Notes: a model not told the origin generated them from the letters alone. Shown: positions 49,168 to 60,597, numbered from the stretch's first letter. The stretch: 64,000 nt of DNA from Hormiphora californensis (GCA_020137815.1 CM035353.1:8091298-8155297); one strand, 5' to 3'. A program made the numbers and translations.

Positions 49168-52100
49168 ATGCCAAAACAACCCAGTGCTAGAATTCCTGTG
49201 AGAGAGCATTTTCCACCTCACGACTCGATTCCTCCTGATCCAACCGCTGCAGATGCCATGTCTCTCTACCATCATCTTTATACCAGACAAGTGGGAAAGT
49301 TTATCAACTATCAGCGAACTGCCCGATCGATTATTGAACAAACTAACTGCAATGTACATGAGAAATCCTTGACTAAGTAAGTAGTCACTGTTAAGAGGTC
49401 TGAGATTTGCCGTGAGTGTGACACTGTCACACTCACGGCAAATCTCAGACCTCTTAACAGTGACACTGTGACACTGTGACATTGTGACAGTAATTATATT
49501 TGCTAACACAGCTTCTATCCCCAGCGCAATTGGAAGATGGCACAAGAGGGCTGGTGTTTTAAGGGGACTGAAAGACGCAGATTCAGTTAGGGAGCTTAAA
49601 AAAGAATTCGACACCAAACTCTTTCAGTAAGTGGAAGTATTTAATCTCTGACAGTTCAAGCATCTCTCATGTGATGTGTTCTTCATGACTTTGGGGGAAC
49701 ACGCAGATTTTTTTCCATTACTCTGCTAAAACATTTTAGGAGAGGAAAGCCAGCTTTGCCTGGCTGTCTCGTCAGTTTCCAAACCCACATTTTTTACAAA
49801 AAAAGTGGAAATAATATTTTAACACTAAACGATAAATATCCTACCGACCGTTTCAGTAAAATATCCAAGAATTCAAATCCGAATGGGAATGTGGCGGATG
49901 GGGTGATAATGTGATGTGTTTGATCTCATACTTGATGTGGAGAGTGTTAACTGTTTGGTGTAGACAGCAAAAACAAGATAGTTACAACGTTTCGAATTTA
50001 AATCCGAAACGTTGTAACACCAAACACTCTCCACTCAAGGATGAGATCGAACAAATCACAGGGTTCGATTCGATAAATAATGATTTGTATTGTATGTAAT
50101 ACATACTCATTATCGAATGGAAATTTATGGGATGCGGCTTGGGGCTCTATGTCATCAAGGATATTGCACGGTTTGATTTGCATTTCATTGCACATCTCCA
50201 TCGCTCACATTCGAGGTAAGTTGCAGCGAAACCACAATGTGTGTGTGTGTTTATCATCGTGCTAACGTGTTATCTGACAAGTGACATGACTAATTCATTC
50301 ATTTAGTCATATTACACGACTAAATTCACGCTGCCAGCGTGAATACATATTTCCGCAATAATAATAAGTTGCATAATTCTTTTTTGTTTTGACATAAGAT
50401 ACGATCGCGATATTACCAGAGTAAATTTTACAGGATGGATATTGTGATTACAGCGCAAGTTTCTAACAATGACGAAGAAAACATCGGACCGGTTATGGCG
50501 GACAGCGAACCTCAGGATTTCCAAACAGATGTCCAATCGAACCATGAAACAAGGTAATGTAATTGTCTTATGACTATTCTAAACTGAAATTTACCCTTTG
50601 CATTTCAAGTGCTTCCTCTCATCGTTATCGTGGATATCACATCTCCTGGGCGGTTTCTTCTTCTTCTCCTGGTTTCCTGGGCTGTACTGAACTACTTTCT
50701 TTCTCCTCAGACTTTTCAAATCTAGAGAAAAGTTCATTCCCTGTCCCCCGGTCTCAATGCTAACAGTAAGATAAGAATTATTCTTACCATATAATTATTT
50801 TCAGTGTGGATTTTGGGTGCCAAACAGATGATTTGGTCATGGATTTCACTAGCTGCCATTGCCCGAAAGTTGTTGCATGTTCAAGGTGATATACTATTCT
50901 AAAAAATTCTACAATATTGTGCACTTTCAGTTCAAAAATTCCAAACCTAACACCTCCTCTTTTTACTACGCAGAGATGAGTCTGGAAGACCGAAGCGAGT
51001 AATTGACCCTCCGGTGTACAGCATTTCTTCTGATGGTAATGAGTCTGAGGTAAGCCGTAAGAATAAGATCAAAATTGGCTACTTGTCTTTTTCATTTTGC
51101 AAGTGAGGGCTTAGATTTTTATTACCTTTTCCTCCTTTCAGGCGTCACATCAAAAGCGATCCTATAATACTGACGATCTCAGTGATGTTGCTTCCGCGAT
51201 GTTAAGGTACCAGTATGGCTACCGTAGTCTTGGGGACACGCTAACGAGAAATAACATGTCCCACGGTTATGAGTCTGAGGTGAAATCCTCTAAACTGCGG
51301 TCCGAAGCTCAGCGCTTACTGAGGGACAAATTGAAGGAGCTGGAGGGATTTTCGCCAACCGGTAAGTGCAATCTACTACTTCTATATACAGTGTATGGCA
51401 GATTCTAGCAAAGTGTTTTTTCAATCAAGTTTTATAAAAATTATTGGCCGAGATCTGCCACCTGCATGGTGTCAATTATACCCAAGTAAATGCTCAATAA
51501 GGACACTTTCCCGACCTCTGAAAACAAAAACATTTCACTTGATTGAAAAAACAGTTGGCCGGAATAGACCTCCCTCCTATCCCTATGAGAAGATCTTTTG
51601 GATGTTTGACGGAGTCTCTCACATCTCCAAAAGATCTCCTGGGGACGTCCCCCGGAGTCCTCACAGTTAAGGTGCTCTTACCGAGGTCCGAGACTTCATG
51701 CTCGTATATAACGTCTCGGGCGGATCATCTATAAAAATCCCCACGTTGTATCCCCCAGATTGTCTCAAAAAATTTACCTAGTAAAATTACTTTTATTTCT
51801 ACTAACACAAACACATTTTAGTACTGTCCTGGGACGGGGGTGAAGATGAAGTGAAGGTCGAAAGAGGTACAGAGAAACGACACCATATTACTCTAGTAGC
51901 CCATCCCCGGAAAAAACCACTCGGATTCTTCCATACCACAGACAAGTCCGGTAAGCGCTCGGGCGCTCGTTATTTTCGGCTAACGTAATACTAATCATGT
52001 AGCTACTAACAGTAGAATGACACAACTCACGAACAACTCTTTTTCAGCTGATGTGTTTATCAAGGGGCTTATAGATCACTTCAAGTTACTGAACATGAGC

Positions 52101-55100
52101 ATTGACAGAATTACAGCAGTGGTATGCGACGGAGAAAACGGCAACACTGGTGGTAAGGTAGGTTGGAGAAATTAATCAGTTTGTTTTCTGTTTCTCCGTT
52201 TTTAACGTGTTGCGGCCACACTTGCACCTCCCGAGATCTCCCGGGGCCGTCCCCCAAAGATCTCCCAAAAAAGTAAAATTTCTTACCTACTGTTTTAATT
52301 GGACAAAACTCGGTCGTTACCGACTAATTTGGAACCGCTGAACACGGTGCTGCCCACAAAAAAGCTCTCAAAAGTCAAGAACATGCTCAAAATTGATATT
52401 TTCGCACATAAACACAAAAATATCAATTTGGGGCATGTTCTTGACTTTTGAGAGCTTTTCTGTGTCCAAATTAGTCGGAAACAACCGAGATTTGTCTAAT
52501 TTAAACCAAAGGTCCCCGGGACATCTCCGGAGGTGCAAGGGATGCCGTAACTAATAAGTAAGTGAGCCGGTGGTTAATTTTCTTTACTATTTTTGTGTGC
52601 AATATTAAGGATCAGTTGTCGAGTTTCTTCCTAGTTCAGATCATCCTTCAGTGACAGTAACAGTTATACTGCTATGTCTCTGTCGGATATGGGTTATTAT
52701 TATGTTTATTATAATATTACATGTTTTCACTTTTGGATATATATTGCACATGAAGAGAAGTAAATTCTTTGTGTCGTATAAATCATGTCGAAACTTTTCA
52801 GGAAGATCCCAACGGGGGTGGAATCTCAAAGTTTGAGAGATATGTTCAACGTCCTGTGCTGAGAGTTGTTTGCGTTCTCCACACCAATGAAATCTTCATG
52901 AAGGCACTTTTTGAATATCTAGATGGAGGTACTAAAGGTAAGAAACTGTTTTCCATGTCTAAGTTAATCTTAGTTGAGTGTAGATTAGGAACTAATCACG
53001 ATAGAGCTCAATCGATCCGATAATGCCGAGAGCAGCAACAAATTGAAACAGATTTTATCCAAACAATTGTTCCGATGTTCAAATAAGTGATCAATTATTT
53101 GATTAGAACAACTTTGCGTGTCAACTTGCATGTCTAGCTGAAACATGTACATTTAAATCAATTTAATTAAATATTTAAATAAATATGTAATGTATCAAAC
53201 CATGTTTCAATCCCAAATTATTCTTTCAGGCAACAAAGCTTTCAAAGGAACCCTTGGAAAACACATGACGGATGATGAGGTTCTGAAGGGAAAAGGGAAG
53301 TTTCAGCCCTACGGAAGTTATGACATAGATCTCGAAGGCATTCAGGAAAACGAGATCTCGAAGGATGCTCGGACACTGTACGAGCTGGCAATGGCTGTCA
53401 TGGAAGGTAATTTTTTGCTACTTAGTATCGGTATTTCAGGCACTGTTAGAAAAGCCCTACCACTAACACATACACCAACAATACATTAACAAAACCACCA
53501 ACATTCAGGGCACCTCGATCGAGCGCTTTCAGAACGGAAACTGATAGAGATGAACACGGTCCGGTGGACCTCAACAGCGCAGAGGGCCCTCAGACTCTAC
53601 ATGTCCGGCCACCCCTCCTCCAAATCTGCGACATTGAAACTGCTTGTCCGCTACATCATTGATATCTATGTGCCGGTTAGTTATTTGTTTCAAATTTTTA
53701 TTGTGACGTAAGGCGGGGGGCGGTGACGTTAACATTTTGTGTGTTACTGAGAGCTACCTGGATTTAAGATACTGATGATATTGTTTTACTATTTTCTTAA
53801 ACGCCAAAATCTCTTTCTCAGATGCACATATCGATAAAAACAAGATGGAGAATGAATAACGGCCCAGCCTTGTTATTAGGCTTCATGAAGAGATGGACCA
53901 GCTTCTGCAGTATCAATAATGTTCCCGAGACACTCAAGGCGGTAATGGAGAAGAAGATCCAAGGGAACTCTTTCATGTTCCATCCGCATATGATGATGGC
54001 ATGTGGAGGTATGTGTTTTAAAGTGGGAGTGGACAGAATCAGAATTGAAAAAGTTTGTTGGAGGTCGTAGAGATTAGTTCTACGAGCATTTTGCCTTTTG
54101 CCGCTCAAAATTGCATGTTTGAGCGCCTTACGTAAAACATCTCACCTTCCCTTTCCAGCCCTATCGCCAATTGCTACCCCCTTTCCCGTTCTGTAAACCT
54201 TCTATAAAATATCTCAACTTCCCTTTCTAGCACTATCGCCAATTGCTACTCCCTTTCCCGTGCTGTAAACCTTCTATAAAACATCTCACCTTCCCTTTCC
54301 AGCCCTATCGCCAATTGATACCCCCTTTCCCGTTCTGTAAACCTTCTGTGAAACATCTCACCTTCCCTTTCCAGCCCTATCGCCAATTGCTACCCCCTTT
54401 CCCGTGCTGTAAACCTTCTATAAAACATCTCACCTTCCCTTTCTAGCACTATCGCCAATTGCTACTCCCTTTCCCGTGCTGTAAACCTTCTATAAAACAT
54501 CTCACCTTCCCTTTCCAGCCCTATCGCCAATTGCTAGCCCCTTTCCCGTGCTGTAAACCTTCTATAAAACATCTCACCTTCCCTTTCTAGCCCTATCGCC
54601 AATTGCTACCCCCTTTCCCGTTCTGTAAACCTTCTATAAAATGTCTCAACTTCCCTTTCTAGCACTATCGCCAATTGCTACTCCCTTTCCCGTGCTGTAA
54701 ACCTTCTATAAAACATCTCACCTTCCCTTTCCAGCCCTATCGCCGATTGCTACTCCCTTCCCGTGCTGTAAACCTTCTATAAAACATCTCACCTTCCCTT
54801 TCCAGCCCAATCGCCAATTGCTACTCCCTTTCCCGTGCTGTAAACCTTCTATAAAACATCTCACCTTCCCTTTCCAGCCCTATCGCCAATTGCTAGCCCC
54901 TTTCCCGTGCTGTAAACCTTCTATAAAACATCTCACCTTCCCTTTCTAGCCCTATCGCCAATTGCTACCCCCTTTCCCGTTCTGTAAACCTTCTATAAAA
55001 TGTCTCAACTTCCCTTTCTAGCACTATCGCCAATTGCTACTCCCTTTCCCGTGCTGTAAACCTTCTATAAAACATCTCACCTTCCCTTTCCAGCCCTATC

Positions 55101-56234
55101 GCCGATTGCTACTCCCTTCCCGTGCTGTAAACCTTCTATAAAACATCTCACCTTCCCTTTCCAGCCCTATCGCCAATTGCTACCCCCTTTCCCGTGCTGT
55201 AAACCTTCTATAAAACATCTCACCTTCCCTTTCCAGCCCTATCGCCAATTCTTCTTCTGTGAAACCTTTCGCGTTAATTAATTAATGCCTACAATCTCCA
55301 ACAAACTTGTCCAATTCTGATTCTGTCCACTCTCAATTTGATTTACAGGGTGGTTCAGAAACATGGAGCCACTTGGATATAAAAGTTGGAAAAATACCAT
55401 CCTAGATCTCTATTGTATGGATCCAAATTTCAACGCGTTACCCTGTCAGTCGACAGGCTGATAATTTTTAGGAAAGAGTGACTGTCGATCTCAATCCTCA
55501 GGGGACACTTTTTCTAGACTGTGAAAATACGTTTTTAATTACACTGTACATCGGAGAGCGAACTGTATTGACACATTAGTTATCTCAAAGTGGATCCATG
55601 TTTCTGTATTTAATAGCGAAGACATGATTTTTCGGATTTTAGTGGTTCTGTCGAATCAAAATGGCTTCTATAAATCACGTTTTTCAGTTCCATTCGAGGG
55701 AGGATTTGCGGAGCCCCAGTTTAATGGTAGGTGGCACCTACCACTTGTCAACACCAAAGCTACCACCATCGAGGACGTCATTCAGACAACTGAAATTGAC
55801 GTAAGTTTCAACAATAATACCCTAATATAACTTTTACACTTCCGGAGGCGTCCCAGGGCCAGCTGTGGGATTGTAATACAACACAAATGGGTCATCCCTC
55901 CCCCTTCTAATTCTATTATAATCCCCCGACTGCAACTGGGAAAGAGTTTTTGCTGGGCAATTTAAAATATATTTTCTTCAATATCAAATATTTACAGGGA
56001 GTGCTACACTACAAAGTGCAACCGCTAAAAGAGCTGAAGGGCAAGACATGGCAACCCGTCTCAACACCACCGGTGGGAAGCTGGGATGAAATCCCTTGCC
56101 ACTCGCAAGCAACTGAGTTCCAAGTAGCACAAACCAGCCACGTCGTGGCTCACTACCGGGGCCACCTGAACCAAATTGGTATTGTCCTTGTCATTGACGA
56201 GGACCGTGAACGATCAAGGAATAAGAGAAACTGA
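49168..56234 (+). CDS. Putative hAT-like transposase, 14 exons, 687 aa
   Basis: Exons: 49168-49376, 49525-49626, 50434-50553, 50805-50885, 50974-51049, 51142-51361, 51822-51950, 52048-52157, 52802-52937, 53230-53406, 53509-53675, 53822-54008, 55688-55800, 55998-56234. All have GT-AG borders and matching phases; they sum to 2,064 nt with a single terminal TGA. Hallmarks in hAT order: an Asp in VVCDGENGNTG (Asp 340), a C-x2-H in VVCVLHTNE (Cys 373, His 376), and RW in NTVRWTSTAQRAL (472-473). A His-Ile-Thr-Leu-Val segment precedes these in exon 7. I recall similar unnamed invertebrate proteins but cannot cite a family. No BED finger or clear C-terminal hAT dimerisation domain was seen. The intact, heavily spliced frame is unusual for a transposon. 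Confidence 0.75.
49384..49464. repeat. 81-bp perfect hairpin in intron 1
   Basis: Two exactly complementary 40-nt arms with a single-base centre, entirely within the 148-bp first intron of the transposase gene, beginning seven bases after the donor GT. Confidence 0.95.
49921..50050. repeat. Long imperfect hairpin in intron 2
   Basis: Outer arms TGATCTCATACTTGATGTGG / CACTCAAGGATGAGATCG and inner arms GTTACAACGTTTCG / CGAAACGTTGTAAC. Probably a small non-autonomous element inside the transposase intron. Confidence 0.75.
52221..52539. mobile_element. 319-bp MITE-like element in intron 8
   Basis: Terminal inverted repeats CTTGCACCTCCCGAGATCTC and (complement of right end) CTTGCACCTCCGGAGATGTC. 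A second long inverted repeat inside (AAGCTCTCAAAAGTCAAGAA with its complement) would fold the whole element. No target duplication could be fixed. Confidence 0.75.
54161..55252. repeat. 72-bp minisatellite, ~15 copies, in intron 12
   Basis: Unit of 72 bp beginning CTATCGCCAATTGCTACTCC and containing CACCTTCCCTTTCCAG, a polypyrimidine tract plus AG that looks like a splice acceptor. Copies differ by a few substitutions and at least two carry a one-base deletion (CTCCCTTCCCG). The array fills most of the 1.7-kb intron between exons 12 and 13. Confidence 0.95.
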
Positions 56235-56983
56235 GTGAAAAGGACTGCCCCATAATATTTTGAGATTTTGAGTACATTTTGAGAACATTTGTAAAGCACA
56301 TTTTGATTTGTCATCTCGTGAGAAACTGTAAAGCACATTTTAATTCTTGTAAGGATTTAATTTTTCTCGCGATTTTCTTGCGATATCTGAGATTGAGCTG
56401 TTTGAATTTGAAATGATTATAATTGATCAGGCACCCATTCATCATTTCTATAGTAACCTATCTGCACGTGCAAGTTCTTCCATTTACCATCATCCACTTT
56501 TTCGTTTTGTCTTCTCCCACACTTTCTTCAGCGATTCCTTCATCCATCAATAAACCCTTGTTCATCTCACATGGAAATGTCCCTCACGCCTCGTTTATAC
56601 GTCACTCATGTGGGATTAATACGGTAAGACAAGCTGTTTATGAAATGTAGGATCTTCGGAGAGAGATCTCGCAATTGAAATTCCCGCCCGAAATATATCC
56701 ACACTTGTCCCGGGGCCTCATGTCGCGCTGTCGCGAAGGCGCGTTTTATGTACAAAGGCCCATATTGTCAGCATTTGCTACATGCGCGCCGCACCTGACG
56801 TCACCAGGAGCACGTGTCGCCAGGTGACCAATCCCAGCACCGCACCCGGCCCACGTAATTGGGCCATGGTAGAGCTGAAATCTTTCACGAAACCAGTTCA
56901 AAATGATCATAGGAGCTCATTCTAGGGGTAACCTTTTTGAAAATTGGATTTGATTGATGAGTTGGAAAAAATAGCACACCCTA
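56235..56983. other. 3' non-coding region of the hAT-like element
   Basis: No gene. It includes a GC-richer segment (about 56,690-56,870 with CGCGCCGCACC and GTCACCAGG words) and ends in the right terminal inverted repeat. Confidence 0.5.
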
Positions 56984-56991
56984 CAGGGCAT

Positions 56992-57761
56992 ACGACATAG
57001 ACACTTTATCTTGTAAACAACATAATTCCCTACACATCTGTCCCACGTACAGCATCCTCAACACAACTTCATGTTTGCAACCTGATAGCATTGAATGTCA
57101 ACACCGAATCTCCACTTGTCCCTTTATGTGTACATATGAGCTTCTCCCTCAAGGCATTCTATTTCGTGATAATATGGGTAATCAAGCCTATTCTATCGAC
57201 GAGATTGGAATTATAAAACCTATCCCTACTCCAATCTCTAAGACAGCTTTTCTCAAGTGGAACAACATTAAGGCAGCCCAAGTGTGCAGAACACACATTG
57301 AGTCACCATACTTTGATTCCGACCCTATTAGCTTAAATAACTATAGGTTCCCTCACAACTACCAATTAACTTCATCACAAATCACTGAACAAATCACATC
57401 CCTCTGTAATCGAGTAAATAAAACAGCTGAACAATTGTTATTACCTTTACTTGAATCGCTTGATAAACCTGTCCCTGCCCCTCGAATTATACCTACATGG
57501 TTATTGATAATTTCTATTACTTTCTTATCTTTAGTTATCATTGCCACTACTTTTATCATAATATTTTTAGCGAGACATCATAAACTTAGTCTCCACCATG
57601 TCCGTGAATCACTTAACTTTTGTTGTAAATGCTTCAAGAGACAGGAGCAACACGATCCCTCCATACCTTTGAGAACGATCCCCAAAAACCCTATCTATGA
57701 CACACCACACATTTACCCTTGTCTACGACCCCCCTCACAAACCAATTCCAATCTTGTTTAG
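56992..57761 (+). pseudogene. env: Env-like glycoprotein, C-terminal part (interrupted)
   Basis: The frame resumes directly after the right target duplication. The ectodomain part is Cys-containing with an N-glycosylation sequon (NKT), then one transmembrane helix (from about WLLIISITF; roughly 57,495-57,575) and a cytoplasmic tail of about 60 residues with a CCKC cluster just inside the membrane and Pro-rich sequence. This is the layout of a class I membrane fusion glycoprotein's membrane-proximal half. It has no start or signal peptide of its own and cannot be expressed as a surface protein in this copy. The frame matches the N-terminal part across the transposon. Confidence 0.75.
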
Positions 57762-58023
57762 ATTAGAATCATACACCCTGCTACTAACCCATCTCACGTA
57801 TCCCTGTAGACCCCATTTCCACCTTAACCCTACTCCACCCTACTCTACCCTACTCCACCCTACTCCACCCTAGTTGTTTTCCAGTAGCAACATATTTCAT
57901 ATTTATCTTATTTATAGCGTTGTACACGTCAGGTAAATCCCTCTAATTGCCCCTTGATAACTAACTGTGACTTAATTTTGTAGCAAGTCAATCGGTGCAG
58001 TAGTCCCGCTTTACGATACCGTC
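57762..58023 (+). other. env-ORF3 spacer
   Basis: Contains a short CCCTACTCCA repeat (57,827-57,872) and no ORF. A splice acceptor or internal start for ORF3 may lie here (TTGTAG at about 57,979). Confidence 0.5.
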
Positions 58024-59902
58024 ATGTCCAATCCGGAGGACAAAGACGAAATGGAGGTCTCCGAGATGGAGGAAAAAACCCTACTACAAACAGAAAACCC
58101 TACTTCAACCACGCAACAAACCCTACTACAAATAGAAAACCCTACTACAACCCTACAACAACCCTCCTACAACCATTCTATAGCATCCCAACAAGAACCT
58201 AACCCTATTAATAACCCTCTTGCACCGTCATTAGCCCCTATCAACCCTCTACAAACACCCACTATCCCAAACACTATCCCTCACAGCATCTCGAATCCCT
58301 TGAAACACCTCCTAGAGGTTGGTTGGTCCAATGTCCCGGAAAGAGAGTATATAACCCTTAAACAAGCAATTCATCTCGAAATGTTGTACCTTCCTGAAGA
58401 ACAACTATCCCTAAAACACGACCCTTACCTTCATATTTATGACTTTATTAGCAACTTAACCCACTTTGGTTTCCACCACGCCTGGAAATCGGCTATCTGG
58501 ATACTGGAAGCAGAGAGAACAGCACTTAATCTCCATAATCTCTCATATCCCTCTAACCAAATACAGGACCCTAAATCCCTACCTTTCAAAATACGAGAAT
58601 ATACCCTTGATCAATCACTAGTAACGGCAATGAAAACCCACTTAGAATCCCAACACAAAATCCCTCTGCCCATCCCTGTTAACATCCCTCACCCAGATGA
58701 GGAAGACTCTATGAGAATTCATCTACAAACCCTGATGAATAAACAGATAGAGGTCAGACAAAAGCTCCTTAACCTTGAGACCCAAATGAAGCACCTCAAA
58801 TCTCAAGAATCCTTTATAGAACAAGCCATTAAAGACTTGAGAAACCCACCAACCCTCGAACCCTCTAACCCCATCAGCTTTTCAGGAGCAGTAGCTGGAC
58901 CTTCTAACATTGCCCAGACTAAACCCCCAACTGCTTCCAGTCAGGGTGATAAGTCAATGAGATCCCTTGACACCTATACCAACCCTGCTACTCTAAACCC
59001 TTTTTCAAGCCTATATCAGGGTCAAGGAAGACATAACCCATCCCCTAACAGCTCTTCCCTAGGTTCGGGGAAAACCCCATTGTATACTAACAATAGATCC
59101 TCAGAGTCTTCTCAAAGTAACCCTGAAAGAGAAAACCATTACCCTAAAACCCCTAAATCCTATATGGTCCCAAAGTCCCAAAATCCCAAAGTCCCTGAAC
59201 ATAAACCCGAACGTGAACATCCCTACAGGCCCCGAATCAGATCATTCCCTAGCCCTTTTAACCACGCTACCCCAACATTCGAAAATGGGAAAACAGACGT
59301 GGAAGGTAACCTCAGAGTAATCTCTGAGGAAATCTACAAAATCCCTATCCCTAAACACGTGTCCGGTGGATTGAACCACCGGGTAAAACTTACCAATCCA
59401 GACGTCGATAAAACTTCTGAACTCAAATCCCTGATCCCAACTGTCCTATGTGGTCAATGGGGTAATACCCTTGACGTTTCTTTCGACCCTAAAATGATCC
59501 CTCAATCCCAAGCTAACGTTTTGAAAGAACATGTCCAAGAAGACTTATCCAAAATCCTTACTTACCCCACTAACACCCAAAGTGACCTTATTAACCTTAT
59601 CACTAGAGCACGATACGTGCTTCATTTTTTTTGAACGAGAGTTCATTAAAGAAGAATCCCTATTTTCCGTCATGACCGACATTTTATCCCACTTTCCCCA
59701 AAAAGTCGATCGTCAAATGATTAAAAAAGACCTTCGAGCCCTAATAATATCCCGATTCCGGTACGCTATAAATATTTGTACCGTGACCCTAGAAGAGCAG
59801 AAGAGGTTGTGTCCCTCATCCCTTCAGGAAAAGACCAAACTGCTCTTGCCCATCTGGAAGGCATGCTATCCCTTGTTTAACATTAACAAAACCGGTCAAT
59901 AA
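58024..59902 (+). CDS. ORF3: unrecognised post-env protein of the LTR element
   Basis: An ATG at 58,024 opens 536 codons to a stop at 59,634. From there another frame continues to 59,902 with similar codon use, and the switch falls at a run of eight T (59,625-59,632). A one-base error or slippage there would make a protein of about 625 residues. The N-terminal ~90 residues are Pro/Asn/Gln/Thr-rich. Residues about 95-220 look globular and alpha-helical. About 235-275 is a probable coiled coil (LLNLETQMKHLKSQ). 280-430 is disordered Ser/Pro/Asn. The C-terminal part is basic with folded-looking helices. No zinc knuckle, membrane segment or enzyme motif. It shares the G-poor, ATCCCT-rich composition of gag and pol, so it belongs to the element. 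A second Gag-like or accessory protein is possible; function unknown. Confidence 0.75.
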
Positions 59903-60172
59903 TCCCTCTAGACCCTTGCAATATCCCTAGTAGTCCCTAACCATCCCAAATTATAGATTAGAATTGAACTAACCCATTTCAGCATTATCTAATATTCCCC
60001 TGGTTAGCACTCCATTGATCTATTGGTCCTGGTATCCCCTGGTGACCTTCTATCCCGTCTCGCTCTCCGTACTCACCAAGAACGATTGATGTATGGACAA
60101 TTAATATCTAAAATTATAATGAGTGTGAATCAAGGACATTTTTTTTAAATTTTTTTGATTAAAAGAAGGATT
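59903..60172 (+). other. 3' non-coding region of the LTR element
   Basis: AT-rich, no ORF. Ends in the purine-rich AAAAGAAGGA at 60,161-60,170, directly before the 3' LTR, which fits a polypurine tract for plus-strand priming. Confidence 0.65.
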
Positions 60173-60475
60173 TGTTACATATTCATTATCACTCTCTCCT
60201 CTAATATTCCCATATTCCCCTTTGACATTTACCGACAGCAACCCTTCATGACTTTATCGTCCCTGCTACATCACTTCTCTGGTTTACCAAATTCATGCGT
60301 ATATCGTCCTCATTTATACCACGTTATCTTGAGAGTTTATATATCTTTGTTATTGTCTATTATTATACCTTTTATTATTTACCGTTCTGAGTTCCCTCAA
60401 ATCGGCCCTATATCTGAGCATTCTTACATTTGTTCCGATACCTGCTATTCACCCTCATCCCTACCGGGCGCATAT

Positions 60476-60479
<4 letters not shown>
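60173..60479 (+). repeat. 3' LTR (307 bp)
   Basis: No difference from the 5' LTR was seen on reading through. It is followed immediately by the GA microsatellite into which the element inserted. Confidence 0.95.
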
Positions 60480-60528
<49 letters not shown>

Positions 60529-60540
60529 TAGGGAGAGAGA

Positions 60541-60597
<57 letters not shown>

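Larger units (their letters stand above)
47895..56983. mobile_element. 9,089-bp hAT-like DNA transposon nested in env
   Basis: Target duplication CAGGGCAT lies at 47,887-47,894 and 56,984-56,991. Short imperfect terminal inverted repeats: left TAGCCAGTGC...TTTTTTTCCC, right (reverse complement) TAGGGTGTGCTATTTTTTCC. Similar subterminal words (CTCATCARTCAAA, GTTACCCCT) follow on both sides. The 8-bp duplication and TAG-starting ends fit the hAT superfamily. Element plus one target copy is 9,097 bp, which places the two env parts in the same reading frame, supporting the boundaries. It carries one multi-exon gene plus smaller hairpin elements. The insertion postdates the LTR element. Confidence 0.88.
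39539..60479 (+). mobile_element. Env-bearing Ty3/gypsy-type LTR retroelement with nested DNA transposon
   Basis: A 20,941-bp insertion bounded by two 307-bp LTRs (TGTTAC...ATAACA) with no difference seen by eye. Order: LTR, primer-binding site, gag, -1 frameshift site, pol (protease, RT, RNase H, integrase), env-like ORF, post-env ORF, polypurine tract, LTR. Without the 9,089-bp transposon inside env it would be about 11.8 kb. It landed in a GA microsatellite, and an AGAG duplication is possible but ambiguous in that context. LTR identity indicates recent insertion. The coding strand is conspicuously poor in G and rich in A and C throughout, unlike the host genes. Confidence 0.93.

Noticed and set aside
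54161-55252. Possible CRISPR-like array
   Set aside because: Units are contiguous 72-bp tandem copies with no unique spacers, in an animal transposon intron.
55348-55420. Extra exon of the hAT-like gene after TTTACAG
   Set aside because: Opens for only 18 codons before a stop. Skipping it gives phase-consistent joining of 54,008 to 55,688.
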